Assembly: GCF_052088025.1 (NCBI RefSeq)
Contig: NZ_JBQCYD010000005.1
Location: forward strand, 17,650 to 81,649
DNA: 64,000 nt
Direction of reading: 5' to 3'
Origin: Anaeromonas sp052088025
Lineage (GTDB): Bacteria > Bacillota > Clostridia > Tissierellales > SIT17
The notes beneath the pieces are model-generated. The model was not told the origin of the DNA and made no database searches. It saw only the letters and a program-made list of their open reading frames with translations. Position numbers and translations under genes: made by a program. Of this stretch, positions 36,637-45,172 are shown in pieces (position 1 is the stretch's first letter; the number at the start of each line of letters is the position of its first letter).

Positions 36637-36692
36637 AGAATATCCCTCCTTATTTCTATTAGTTCTATTATACCACTTCATATGTATGTTAA

Positions 36693-36730
36693 AAAAAGAA
36701 AAGTTATTAAGAGATAACTTTTCTTTTAAT
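36693..36730 (-). terminator. Terminator after the ATP-grasp gene
   Basis: Hairpin AAGAAAAGTTAT / ATAACTTTTCTT with A/T runs, overlapping the end of the coding region. Confidence 0.7.
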
Positions 36731-37516
36731 TCCTGGAAATGTGGGTTTGTTTGGATTGTTATCAACTATATAATTATATATATAATCTTCAGCTCTTATG
36801 CCTTGTTCCTTTAAACCTTCATTTCCAAATAAAACATTAAATTCTAATACATAAAACTTACCATCTACTTCTACTATATCAAATCCTGCATGATTTATTC
36901 CTAATTGTTTTGCCATTCTATCTACCAAATCTACTGCTTTCAAGGGAATATTTTCAAAGGAGTAGCTAGCCCCTTTAGCTATATTATTGTGAAAACTTCC
37001 TTCTTCTGCTATTCTATAATATGCACTTACTACCTTATTGCCTATATATACTACTCTTAAATCTCTATCTATAGGTAAATACTCTTGAATATATAAGGTT
37101 TCATTGGTCTTTATATATTCTTTTAATTCCTTTTTGTCTTTTAAAAGAAATACTCCATTTCCCATAGAACTCTTTATCTCTTTTGCTACTAGTGGATATC
37201 CAAATTCTTCTTCTATAATATCAAAGGATGAATCATTAGAGGCCATTATTCTAGTATATGGAACATTTTCCGGAAATGTAGCTAAAAACACCCTGGTCAT
37301 TTCTACTTTATTATGACCCAAATGAAATGTATCTATATTTGGAAATATATTTTTCTTTAGTCCATATACAAGAGAATTAACCTGCCAATACTCTGGAAAA
37401 AGTATTAAATCTGCTTCTTTTATTTTTTCTATTTCTTTAAACATATTTTCTGGTTTTATATATGTGACATTTTTCATTCCTATAGTTCTGAATGGATTAA
37501 ATGATATAATTTTCAT
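36707..37516 (-). CDS. RimK-like ATP-grasp ligase
   Basis: 269 residues. The ATP-grasp core runs from about residue 85: NKVEMTRVFLATFPENVPYTR-type start, YPLVAKEIKSSMGNGVFLL for ATP binding, LYIQEYLPIDRDLRVVYIG, and FDIVEVDGKFYVLEFN with the metal ligands. Such enzymes join a carboxylate to an amine, often an amino acid or peptide tail. The substrate is not evident, and neighbours (pgi, asnA) do not suggest one. Confidence 0.75.
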   Translation of the reverse strand: MKIISFNPFRTIGMKNVTYIKPENMFKEIEKIKEADLILFPEYWQVNSLVYGLKKNIFPNIDTFHLGHNKVEMTRVFLATFPENVPYTRIMASNDSSFDIIEEEFGYPLVAKEIKSSMGNGVFLLKDKKELKEYIKTNETLYIQEYLPIDRDLRVVYIGNKVVSAYYRIAEEGSFHNNIAKGASYSFENIPLKAVDLVDRMAKQLGINHAGFDIVEVDGKFYVLEFNVLFGNEGLKEQGIRAEDYIYNYIVDNNPNKPTFPGIKRKVIS

Positions 37517-37589
37517 CTTCTTTTGTCTCCTCTTTTAAGCATGTAAATATATTACTTTAATTTGAAGAAGATGTCAATGTTTTTTATCT

Positions 37590-38600
37590 CTATAACAATA
37601 CTATATTTGCTTTGTTGCATTCCTCTATCATCCAGTTAGGCCATATAGAGGATTGAACTTCTCCTATGTGAGCTTTTCTTAAGAAAAACATACAAAGTCT
37701 TGATTGTCCAATTCCACCACCCATAGTAAGTGGAAGCTTATCTTCTAATAACAATTTATGATATTCTAATTTTTTTCGATCTTCACAATCAGCTAATTGT
37801 AATTGTTCAGCTAATGAATCTTTGTCTACTCTTATTCCCATAGAAGATATTTCAAATTCATCTTTTAAAATAGGATTCCAAAAAATTATATCTCCATTTA
37901 AATCCCAATCATCATAATCAGGTGAACGCATACCATGAGCTTTACCTGACTTTAATTTTCTTCCTATAGACATTATAAATACAGCTTTTTTTTCTTCAGA
38001 TATTTGTTTTTCTCTTTCTTCTGGGCTTAAATCGGGATATAATTCTTCTAACTTTTGAGTGCTTATAAAAAATATTTCTTCTGGTAAGATAGGTTTAAGA
38101 TGAGAATATAAACTACACAAGTGTTTTTCTGTATCTTTGCATATATTATAGATTTTTCTTACTACTTCCTTTAATTTCTCTTCATTTCTATCTTTTACAT
38201 CTATTATATTTTCCCAATCCCATTGATCTACATATATCGAGTGAGTATTATCAAATTCTTCATCACGCCTTATAGCATCCATGTCAGTATAAATACCTTC
38301 TCCAACTTCAAACTTATATCTTCTAAGTGCCATTCTCTTCCATTTTGCTAATGAGTGAACTATTTCCAAATTACATTCATCATTCTTCATATCAAATACA
38401 ACAGGCCTTTCTACTCCAGATAAATTATCATTTAATCCAGTTTTTGTCCTAACAAATAATGGAGCAGAAACTCTAAGTAAATTTAATTCTTTTGATAATT
38501 TTCTTTCAAAGAAATCTTTTATAGTTTTTATTGCAATTTCTGTTTCTTTTAAATTCAATTTCGGTTTATACCCTTGAGGTATAATTAATTTTTCCTTCAT
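37590..38600 (-). CDS. asnA: Aspartate--ammonia ligase (asparagine synthetase A)
   Basis: 336 residues. Class II synthetase-like fold that uses ATP and ammonia to make asparagine. Motifs: RVSAPLFVRTKTGLNDNLSGVERPV, YVDQWDWEN, GKAHGMRSPDYDDW and GGGIGQSRLCMFFL. Start ATG 38600 behind AGGAGTG; longer frames enter the promoter. A clean sigma-A promoter lies at 38638-38666. No T-box is seen in its short leader. Confidence 0.97.
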   Translation of the reverse strand: MKEKLIIPQGYKPKLNLKETEIAIKTIKDFFERKLSKELNLLRVSAPLFVRTKTGLNDNLSGVERPVVFDMKNDECNLEIVHSLAKWKRMALRRYKFEVGEGIYTDMDAIRRDEEFDNTHSIYVDQWDWENIIDVKDRNEEKLKEVVRKIYNICKDTEKHLCSLYSHLKPILPEEIFFISTQKLEELYPDLSPEEREKQISEEKKAVFIMSIGRKLKSGKAHGMRSPDYDDWDLNGDIIFWNPILKDEFEISSMGIRVDKDSLAEQLQLADCEDRKKLEYHKLLLEDKLPLTMGGGIGQSRLCMFFLRKAHIGEVQSSIWPNWMIEECNKANIVLL

Positions 38601-38637
38601 TACAATCACTCCTATAATATTTTTAAATATAACACTC

Positions 38638-38666
38638 AATATATTACAAATACGTAATAAAGTCAA
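38638..38666 (-). promoter_or_regulatory. Sigma-A promoter of asnA
   Basis: Minus strand TTGACT (38661-38666), 17-base gap, TATATT (38638-38643). Confidence 0.7.
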
Positions 38667-38669
38667 TTG

Positions 38670-38701
38670 AAAAAATAGAGTAAATTTACTCTATTTTTTA
38701 A
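38670..38701 (-). terminator. Terminator after the PAS-PP2C gene
   Basis: Palindromic hairpin AAATAGAGTAAA / TTTACTCTATTT with T-run, at the stop codon. Confidence 0.8.
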
Positions 38702-39822
38702 TTCATTCTAATTTTAAGTAAAGCTATATCATCTTGGGGTTCATCATAGTGAAAATCATCCATGGCATCTAAAATATGTTTTATGAGATTACCTTTTTTA
38801 CCTTTTATACTATTTTGCAATCTCTCAATCCCAAATTCTTCTCCAGATTTATTTCTAAGCTCAATTATACCATCTGTATATAATAGCAATTTATCATCTT
38901 TTTCTATATTTATCTTTTTCTCTTTATGATTTATTTGATCAAATAAATAGCATATAGGAAACCCCGAATTTTCTAATACTTTTATTTTATCTTTCTTTAT
39001 TAATAAGGGAAAACTATTGTGACCTGCATTAGCATAAGTAAAAGTCTTTTCTTTATTATCTAATACACCATAAATTATAGTAAAGTATTTATCATCGTCT
39101 ATGTTTAAATCCAAAAAACTTTTATGAAGTTCCTTTAACACCTTAGATGGTTCTATAGTGTTTTCCATTATAGCTCTCATAGTTTGTCTTACAAACATAG
39201 TAAGGATGGATGCAGAAACACCATGTCCCACTACATCCGATATATAAACACATGTATATCTCTCATTAATATTGACTATATCAAACATATCACCACTTAA
39301 TACTTCTGCGGGATGATATATATAATCTATGGATACAGGTCCATAACTACCTTTAGATGGAAGTATCTTTTTTTGTAAGGCTGTTGAATATTTAATATCC
39401 TTATTCATCTTTCTATTTCTTTCTATCAATTGACTCTCTAGGTTTTTCTCCTTTGTAATATCTCTAAAAACTTCTACAACTGCATATATATTTCCTTTAG
39501 AATCTTTGACAGGTGAACTTTTAATAGAAAAAATTCTATCTTCTATTATTTGTTCTTTCTCAGATATAGCTTCAGTTTGAAATGTAGTTTTAGTTATACA
39601 TTTTTTACATTCACAAGATTGGCCAAGAGAAAAATAGCAAGATTTTCCCATTGAATCAAATCCTATCTCTCTTCTCATAGTTTCATTTTCATATATAACT
39701 ATTCCATTTCTATCTATAACCCTTACCCAATCTGCCATTCCATCTAATATATCACGTGCTAACTTTTGGCTAGCACCATCTTTATCATTTAAAAACATCC
39801 TAACATTGTTATTAATGCTCAA
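38698..39822 (-). CDS. PAS domain-containing SpoIIE/RsbU-type PP2C phosphatase
   Basis: 374 residues starting at TTG behind GGAGG. Residues ~20-130 are a PAS domain (ILDGMADWVRVIDRNGIVIYENETMRREIGF) that contains an unusual CECKKC cluster (C-E-C-K-K-C) after SCYFSLGQ. A coiled linker follows, then a PP2C domain (LSGDMFDIVNI, YISDVVGHGVSA, NAGHNSFPLL, YTDGIIELR, DDIALL). RsbP/RsbU-type proteins act on anti-anti-sigma factors; the partner here is not in the window. Confidence 0.88.
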   Translation of the reverse strand: MSINNNVRMFLNDKDGASQKLARDILDGMADWVRVIDRNGIVIYENETMRREIGFDSMGKSCYFSLGQSCECKKCITKTTFQTEAISEKEQIIEDRIFSIKSSPVKDSKGNIYAVVEVFRDITKEKNLESQLIERNRKMNKDIKYSTALQKKILPSKGSYGPVSIDYIYHPAEVLSGDMFDIVNINERYTCVYISDVVGHGVSASILTMFVRQTMRAIMENTIEPSKVLKELHKSFLDLNIDDDKYFTIIYGVLDNKEKTFTYANAGHNSFPLLIKKDKIKVLENSGFPICYLFDQINHKEKKINIEKDDKLLLYTDGIIELRNKSGEEFGIERLQNSIKGKKGNLIKHILDAMDDFHYDEPQDDIALLKIRMN

Positions 39823-39917
39823 GGTAAAACCTCCTTCAGTTTGATAAAATGCTCAAACCAATATATATAATTATATCATAATGAAATATATATTTATATG
39901 CTTAGGAGTTAAAATAA

Positions 39918-39961
39918 TAAAATATAGCCCGGAATACTTGGAGTATCCAGGCTATATTTTA
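39918..39961 (-). terminator. Terminator after the cobalamin adenosyltransferase gene
   Basis: Long imperfect hairpin AAATATAGCC / GGCTATATTT with inner GAATAC/GTATTC pairing and T-run, at the stop codon. Confidence 0.82.
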
Positions 39962-40489
39962 TTTATTAAATTTTACTTCTTCATAACCATCTTCAATATA
40001 TCTAGATAATGAGTAAAGTAAATCTGAAAGTCTATTAACGTATTTTAAAAGATGTTCATTTACATCAGCTTCTCTTGCAAGAGTAATTATTCTTCTTTCT
40101 GCTCTCCTACATATAGTTCTACTTATATGTAAAAAACCAGCAGCCTTGCCTGCACCTGGAATTATGAAATGATCTGGCGTTTCTACTTGATCTAAATATT
40201 CATCAATCTTGTTTTCAAGAAAAACCACTTCATCTTCTGTCATTTCAAATTTAAGCTTTGATTTATCTTCTGTAGCAAGTTCTGCTGCTACATCAAATAA
40301 CTTTCTTTGTATTTCATGAATCAAATTATAAATATCTTCATCTTCAATGAAATTTTTAGTTAGTCCTAAATATGAATTAAGTTCATCGATAGTTCCATAT
40401 GATTCTACCCTTATACTATCTTTAAAAACTCTTTTACTATCATAAAGACTAGTTTTACCTTTATCACCTGTTTTAGTATACACTCTCAT
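39959..40489 (-). CDS. Cob(I)alamin adenosyltransferase, PduO type
   Basis: 176 residues. Makes adenosylcobalamin from cob(I)alamin and ATP. N-terminal ATP motif YTKTGDKGKTSLYDSKRVFKD, then VESYGTIDELNSYLGL, and CRRAERRIITLAREADVNEHLLKYVNRLSDLLYSLSRY. Presence shows use of B12 coenzymes; a corrinoid-type Fe-S protein gene lies about 1 kb away, but they are convergent or separate units, so a link is only suggestive. Confidence 0.95.
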   Translation of the reverse strand: MRVYTKTGDKGKTSLYDSKRVFKDSIRVESYGTIDELNSYLGLTKNFIEDEDIYNLIHEIQRKLFDVAAELATEDKSKLKFEMTEDEVVFLENKIDEYLDQVETPDHFIIPGAGKAAGFLHISRTICRRAERRIITLAREADVNEHLLKYVNRLSDLLYSLSRYIEDGYEEVKFNK

Positions 40490-40544
40490 ACAAACACCTC
40501 CAAATTCTAAGGTAATTATACCCTAAGAAAAGCAAATTATTCTT

Positions 40545-40573
40545 TTGTATATTTTTCATATAAATTATATAAT
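40545..40573 (+). promoter_or_regulatory. Sigma-A promoter of the 274-residue membrane-anchored protein
   Basis: TTGTAT (40545-40550), 17-base gap, TATAAT (40568-40573), 31 bases before the ATG. Confidence 0.65.
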
Positions 40574-40604
40574 AATATAAAAGAAATATTAGGAGATTAT
40601 CTAT

Positions 40605-41429
40605 ATGAAAAAGAAAAATAAAATAAAGATTATAGTTATTATAATATTATTAATATTAATTTATATCTCAAACCTACACTATCCTCTAAGGAGTTATATA
40701 GCTATGTATCCTTTAAAAATATATTATAAAAATACTGGATTATTTGATGATATCAATCTAAAGATCCCCAGTGGAAAGATAGAAAAAGAAAACTTCTATC
40801 CATTTATGCTTTATTTTAATTCAGATAAAGGCTTTTCCAATTATATAGGTAAGGATGCTAATTTAAGCATAGCTTATAATTTTGGAGGATTTAAATTTAG
40901 AAATAAAAATTCTAGTTATTATGATAAAGATTCAGATCTTTATTCTTCTTTTTATGGTGCATATATAATAGATTCTGATGATGACAATTCTTTTGGCTTC
41001 AATGAAAATGGTCATATAGATGTTGATTTATTAGCTAAAGTTCCAGAATATGACCAAAAATATTTAGTGCTTAGTTCCATTGGTTTATCTTCTAAAAACT
41101 CTGTTTTTGAAAATGATATAATTGATATGAAAGAAAATATAAAATATATCGATATTGATGATTGGATAAAAATTGATTCAAATATTACTACAAATTCTCC
41201 TATTCATGAAAACACAAATTTTTATAGGGGATATATTCAATTTGGTATTCCTAAAAGTGAAGCCAATAAAAATTTTCCTCTTATAAATATATATGGAAGA
41301 ATGTATGTTAAATATTTCAAAGAATATGATAAAACTATAGGGTTTTATATATTGGGAAAAAATAAAAATATAGTTGATAAAATAGATAAAGAAATTGTAT
41401 CTAAGTCAAAAATAGAAAGAATGGACTGA
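40605..41429 (+). CDS. Membrane-anchored protein of unknown function
   Basis: 274 residues. A basic start and one N-terminal helix (IKIIVIIILLILIYI, about 8-22) are followed by an Asp/Asn/Tyr-rich, probably extracellular region without cysteines and without repeats that I can see. No family recognised. AGGAG binding site, own promoter and shared terminator, so a single-gene unit. Real gene judging from its codon use and regulatory signals. Confidence 0.75.
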   Translation: MKKKNKIKIIVIIILLILIYISNLHYPLRSYIAMYPLKIYYKNTGLFDDINLKIPSGKIEKENFYPFMLYFNSDKGFSNYIGKDANLSIAYNFGGFKFRNKNSSYYDKDSDLYSSFYGAYIIDSDDDNSFGFNENGHIDVDLLAKVPEYDQKYLVLSSIGLSSKNSVFENDIIDMKENIKYIDIDDWIKIDSNITTNSPIHENTNFYRGYIQFGIPKSEANKNFPLINIYGRMYVKYFKEYDKTIGFYILGKNKNIVDKIDKEIVSKSKIERMD

Positions 41430-41450
41430 AGTAGTCGATTCTTTCTATTT
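41408..41450. terminator. Bidirectional terminator
   Basis: Stem ATAGAAAGAAT-GACT / AGTC-ATTCTTTCTAT with flanking A/T runs, between convergent genes. Confidence 0.85.
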
Positions 41451-42494
41451 TAACCACTCAGGTGGTGTCTTTATATAAGGCCTTATGCCATGTTTTTCAT
41501 CATGATTCTTTAGAGCCTTTTCTATATCTTCTCTGGTTTTTATACTTTCTATATCTTCTACACCTTGACTAAATGGACAAGAAGATATGCAAATTCCACA
41601 ATCTGTACCAAGCATTCTCCACATCTGATAACAATCTTCTTGATTAATTTGCCATCTTTTTATACCATTTATCTCTTTTTTATCTTTAGGTATAGCTTTT
41701 CCTGGACAAGTTCTCATGCATCTATCACATTCCATGCAAAAATCATTTAAATGAAAATCTTCATATTCATCCTCTATTAAAGGAATGTCTGTAGTAATCA
41801 AACCAAGTCTTATCATTTGTCCATATTCTTTTGTAATTAATATTCCATTTCTTCCTATATCCCCAATACCAGCATCCTTTGCAACGAGTGGAAGTACTGC
41901 TAAATAATTAGCATCCATATGATTTCTTGCACTATATCCAAGTTCTCTTATAAAATAAGATATCTGCATGCCAATTATACTAGCATCAACATAGGCCCTT
42001 GATGTGTCAATTATTTCAGAAACTTGAGGAGACCGATTCAGCATTTCTTTATCCATTTTAACAGCAAAAATTATTCCATAGCGATCTTTAGGTGTGACCT
42101 TGTTCCCATAGCTTTCAGTATGTCTTCCCCTATTAGAATACCAATGATAATCATGCATTTTAGTAATTCCTACCTTTACAGCTCCAAAATGTTTCATAAG
42201 TCCTTTTATTCTTCTTGTAATAGTTTCACTATCAACTTCTATCTTTTCTTTAGCTGGTTCTCCTTCTGATAAATGTTTTATATCATCTAAAAATTTAAAA
42301 TTTGCTTGTGCTATTTTAGAATTTATAGGATCATAAGTTGCAGTACCTTCCCCACAAATTTGAGGCTTCTTTCTAATTTCATCATCTTTTTCTTTTCTTT
42401 TGGGATTTTTATTATAATAATCATTATATTCTTTAGAATTCTTTTCTAAATTCATACGTGAAAACATAGTATCTCTTTCATCTATTCTTTTCAT
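41445..42494 (-). CDS. Reductive dehalogenase-like corrinoid/4Fe-4S protein, cytosolic
   Basis: 349 residues. Two ferredoxin-type clusters at the C-terminal side: Cys253/256/259/263 (CMECDRCMRTCP) and Cys288/299/302/306 (DCGICISSCP). The middle (YHWYSNRGR..., RYGIIFAVKMDKEMLNRSP, ELGYSARNHMDANYLAVLPLVAKDAGIGDIGRNG) resembles the B12-binding core shared by RdhA and QueG. No Tat signal and no membrane partner gene. Queuosine reductase is an alternative but QueG has different flanking motifs. Co-transcribed after a Crp/Fnr regulator (15-base gap). Confidence 0.72.
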   Translation of the reverse strand: MKRIDERDTMFSRMNLEKNSKEYNDYYNKNPKRKEKDDEIRKKPQICGEGTATYDPINSKIAQANFKFLDDIKHLSEGEPAKEKIEVDSETITRRIKGLMKHFGAVKVGITKMHDYHWYSNRGRHTESYGNKVTPKDRYGIIFAVKMDKEMLNRSPQVSEIIDTSRAYVDASIIGMQISYFIRELGYSARNHMDANYLAVLPLVAKDAGIGDIGRNGILITKEYGQMIRLGLITTDIPLIEDEYEDFHLNDFCMECDRCMRTCPGKAIPKDKKEINGIKRWQINQEDCYQMWRMLGTDCGICISSCPFSQGVEDIESIKTREDIEKALKNHDEKHGIRPYIKTPPEWLK

Positions 42495-42509
42495 AATCTA
42501 TCCTCTTCT

Positions 42510-43220
42510 CTAAGCTAAATCTTCAAGTGTATTTAAATCTTTTATTATTATTTTTTTGTTTCCAATTAAATCTATTATATTTTCATCTTGAAGTAAACTG
42601 AGTTTCCTACTTACAGTTTCTCTAGTTGAACCTATATAATTTGCCATATCTTCTCTGCTAAGTGGTATTTCAAGTTCAACTATATTTTTCTTTGGAGTTC
42701 CAAAATCCTTTATTAAGCTCAGTAAAAGTCCTGCAAGTCTTGATTCAATATCTTTAGTTCCAAGTCTTTGTATCTGATTTTCAAGGCTTGCAACTCTATC
42801 ATGTATTACTCCTAATATCTTAAGAGCTATATTAGGATTTTTTAAAAGTATATTATCGAAATCTGTTTTGGTAAGTATTGATATAGTAGTATCTTCCATG
42901 GCAACAGCATTGAACTTGAATTCTCCTGCCTTTATAAGGCTCATATCTCCTAGAAAATCACCCTCTGCTAATATATATATAATCTGTTCCTTACCATCTT
43001 TAGTATATTTAAAGGCTTTTATTCTTCCTCTATTTATTAAAAATAATTTATCTGAAATATCCCCTTCAAAAAAGAGCATATCATTTTTCTTATATTTTTT
43101 AATTTCTATTTTATCTGTAATCTCTGCAAGTTCTTCTTCTGGAAGTATAGAAAATATAGATACTTTTTTAGCACAATATTTTCCATGGCATAAATCACAA
43201 ACACCATTACAATTACTCAT
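42510..43220 (-). CDS. Crp/Fnr family regulator with N-terminal cysteine cluster
   Basis: 236 residues. Cys4, Cys8, Cys11 and Cys16 near the start (CNGVCDLCHGKYC) could hold an Fe-S cluster. A cyclic-nucleotide-binding-type barrel follows (EGDISDKLFLINRGRIKAFKY, AEGDFLGDMSLI), then a dimer helix and a helix-turn-helix (SREDMANYIGSTRETVSRKLSLL). The E-x3-R layout of the recognition helix fits FNR/CRP. It precedes the dehalogenase-like gene in the same operon, so it may sense oxygen, redox or a ligand for it. Confidence 0.88.
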   Translation of the reverse strand: MSNCNGVCDLCHGKYCAKKVSIFSILPEEELAEITDKIEIKKYKKNDMLFFEGDISDKLFLINRGRIKAFKYTKDGKEQIIYILAEGDFLGDMSLIKAGEFKFNAVAMEDTTISILTKTDFDNILLKNPNIALKILGVIHDRVASLENQIQRLGTKDIESRLAGLLLSLIKDFGTPKKNIVELEIPLSREDMANYIGSTRETVSRKLSLLQDENIIDLIGNKKIIIKDLNTLEDLA

Positions 43221-43267
43221 AATTTCACCCTATTCTTTTGCTATATTATAATTATTACGCTACTTTC

Positions 43268-43276
43268 ATTATAACA
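43268..43276 (-). promoter_or_regulatory. Extended -10 of the Crp/Fnr operon
   Basis: Minus strand TGTTATAAT, 48 bases before the start; no clear -35. An upstream TTGAT half site could be an FNR half-box, unproven. Confidence 0.4.
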
Positions 43277-43291
43277 TAAGTTTATATCAAT

Positions 43292-43316
43292 AAAAAAGGA
43301 TGCCTAAGCATCCTAT
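43292..43316 (-). terminator. Terminator after the cupin gene
   Basis: Hairpin AGGATGC-TTAG-GCATCCT with a six-T tail on the minus strand, overlapping the stop codon. Confidence 0.85.
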
Positions 43317-43660
43317 TTATGACCTTCTTCAGGTACTATACATATGAATTTGAATTTACCTTTACCAACATTTTTAAATTGATGTAGGGCATTCTTTGGT
43401 ATATAAGCATATGAGCCTGCTTCTACTTCATTTTCTTTTCCGTCTAACAATAATGTCCCTTTTCCTTCTAACATATAATTTATATGTGGCCAGTCATGGC
43501 TATGTTTTGGAGTATATCCCCCTTCTTCAATTTCCATAACTCTCATTACATGACCTTCCCATCCTTCTTTAGGTGAAATAATAGCTTTCATTGATGCACC
43601 TTTTACTTCAGGACTTGTAAATTCTTTGCTTTTTATATTTTTCTCATGATTAATTATCAT
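43313..43660 (-). CDS. Cupin-domain protein
   Basis: 115 residues, one cupin barrel. Metal-binding motif TPKHSHDWPHINYMLEGKG (His residues in H-S-H-x3-H) and second motif AGSYAYIPKNALHQFKNVG. Small cupins bind a metal and a ligand; the function here is unknown. AGGAG binding site. Divergent from the MATE gene. Confidence 0.85.
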   Translation of the reverse strand: MIINHEKNIKSKEFTSPEVKGASMKAIISPKEGWEGHVMRVMEIEEGGYTPKHSHDWPHINYMLEGKGTLLLDGKENEVEAGSYAYIPKNALHQFKNVGKGKFKFICIVPEEGHK

Positions 43661-43733
43661 ATATAAACACTCCTAACAAATATATTTAGTATATATTTAT
43701 TATACCCTAAATATAATAGAAATGAAATTTATT

Positions 43734-43762
43734 TTGATACTCGAAATAAAATTTGATATACT
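43734..43762 (+). promoter_or_regulatory. Sigma-A promoter of the MATE gene with possible operator
   Basis: TTGATA (43734-43739), 17-base gap, TATACT (43757-43762). The spacer holds an imperfect palindrome TCGAAAT-AAA-ATTTGA, a plausible MarR site. Confidence 0.6.
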
Positions 43763-43791
43763 AGTAAGTAATTAAGCTTAAGGAGGACAAT

Positions 43792-45152
43792 ATGGATTAT
43801 ACCGAAAAGAGAAAATTAATATTAAAAGGTGATATGGTAAAGGTAATACTTACGCTGTCTGTTCCACTTATGATAAATAATTTGATTCAAACTATTTACA
43901 ATTTAACCGATACCTTTTTTGTTAGTAGACTTGGTGATATCGAGGTAAATGCTGTAGGTTTTGTTTGGCCTATTATATTTTTTATGATGTCTATTGCGGT
44001 AGGACTTTCAATAGCAGGTACAGCTTTGATTTCACAATATACAGGTGCAAATGAATCTGATGAAGCACAAGTTGTAGCAGGACAGATAATCTCATTTTCA
44101 TTTATTGCATCAATCATACTTGGAATCTTAGGAGCCCTTGCAACTCCATTTATAGTTTCTATAATGGGTGCAGAGGGAGAACTTTATAATTACAGTGTAG
44201 ATTTTTTAAGAATTATCCTTTTAGGACTTCCTACTATGTTTATATTTAATGCTTTTAATGCTATAAAGCAAGGCCAAGGTGATACTTATACACCTATGAT
44301 ATTAGTTGGTTTATCTGTGGCCTTAAATATAATATTAGATCCAATATTTATATTTACATTTGATCTAGGAGTTGCTGGTGCTGCTATTGCAACAGTTATT
44401 TCTCGTGGAATTCTTGCAATATATGCAATGTATATTTTATTCAATAAAAATGATGGAATAAGATTAGAAAAAAACATTTGAAAATAAAAAAATATTGGTT
44501 AAAGAAAATCATTGTAGTTGGAGTTCCATCTTCAATTGGTCAATCCACAACTTCACTTGGTTTTGCAGTTCTTAATATATTTGTTAAATCATTTGGTAGT
44601 GCTACCCTTACAGCTTTTATAATAGGGAATAGAATAAACTCACTTATACTTATGCCTGCTATGGGAATAGGTAGTGCACTTGCTACAGTAGTAGGACAAA
44701 ATTTAGGAAAAGATGATGTTTTAAGGGCAAGAAAGGCTGTAAAAACAAGTGCAGCACTTGCGACTATATTTTTAATTATAGGTGGAACATTTGTATTTAT
44801 ATTAGCTCCACAAATTATAAGTCTATTTACAAATAGTAAAGATGTAATAGAACAATCTGTTTTTTATTTAAGAGTAATATCAGCATCTCTTCCACTTATG
44901 GGAATATTTCAAGTCTTTAATGGAACATTTCAAGGCTCAGGACACACTATTATGGCAATGCTTGTTATGAGTTCTAGACTTTGGGTGTTTAGAATTCCAA
45001 TGATAATATTATTTAAAAATTATACGAATTTAGGTGAAAAATCAGTATGGTTTGCAATGATATTAAGTAATGGATTTGTATGCCTTATAGGTTTTATACT
45101 TTATTTATCTAGAAAATGGGAAACAAAAATAATAAAAAAAGAATTGGTTTAA
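43792..45152 (+). pseudogene. MATE family efflux protein split by a frameshift
   Basis: The first frame (43792-44481, 229 residues, MVKVILTLSVPLMINNLIQTIYNLTDTFFVSRLG) holds the N-terminal six helices. The second (44478-45152, 224 residues) holds the C-terminal six (VVGVPSSIGQSTTSLGFAVLN). They overlap by four bases (TTGA). At the junction an A7 tract before CATTTGA puts them out of frame; one extra A would give a normal 453-residue MATE (RLEKKHLKIKKYW). The site A-AAA-AAC is also a canonical -1 slip heptamer, so a full product could still be made. Otherwise a pseudogene or base-call error. Confidence 0.85.
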
Positions 45153-45158
45153 ACCAAT
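45143..45158. repeat. 16-bp perfect palindrome shared with the lpd terminator
   Basis: ATTGGTTTAAACCAAT covers the MATE stop codon just before the marR-like gene. The same palindrome with the same seven A residues upstream occurs at 47848-47874. Confidence 0.8.
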
Positions 45159-45172
45159 AAGAGGTGATAATT

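Noticed and set aside
39959..43220. B12 adenosyltransferase, dehalogenase-like gene and Fnr regulator as one operon.
   Set aside because: A plus-strand gene with its own promoter and two terminators separates the adenosyltransferase from the other two.
44478..45152. The second MATE half as an independent half-transporter gene starting at TTG.
   Set aside because: It has no ribosome-binding site of its own, and one base restores a typical 12-helix protein.
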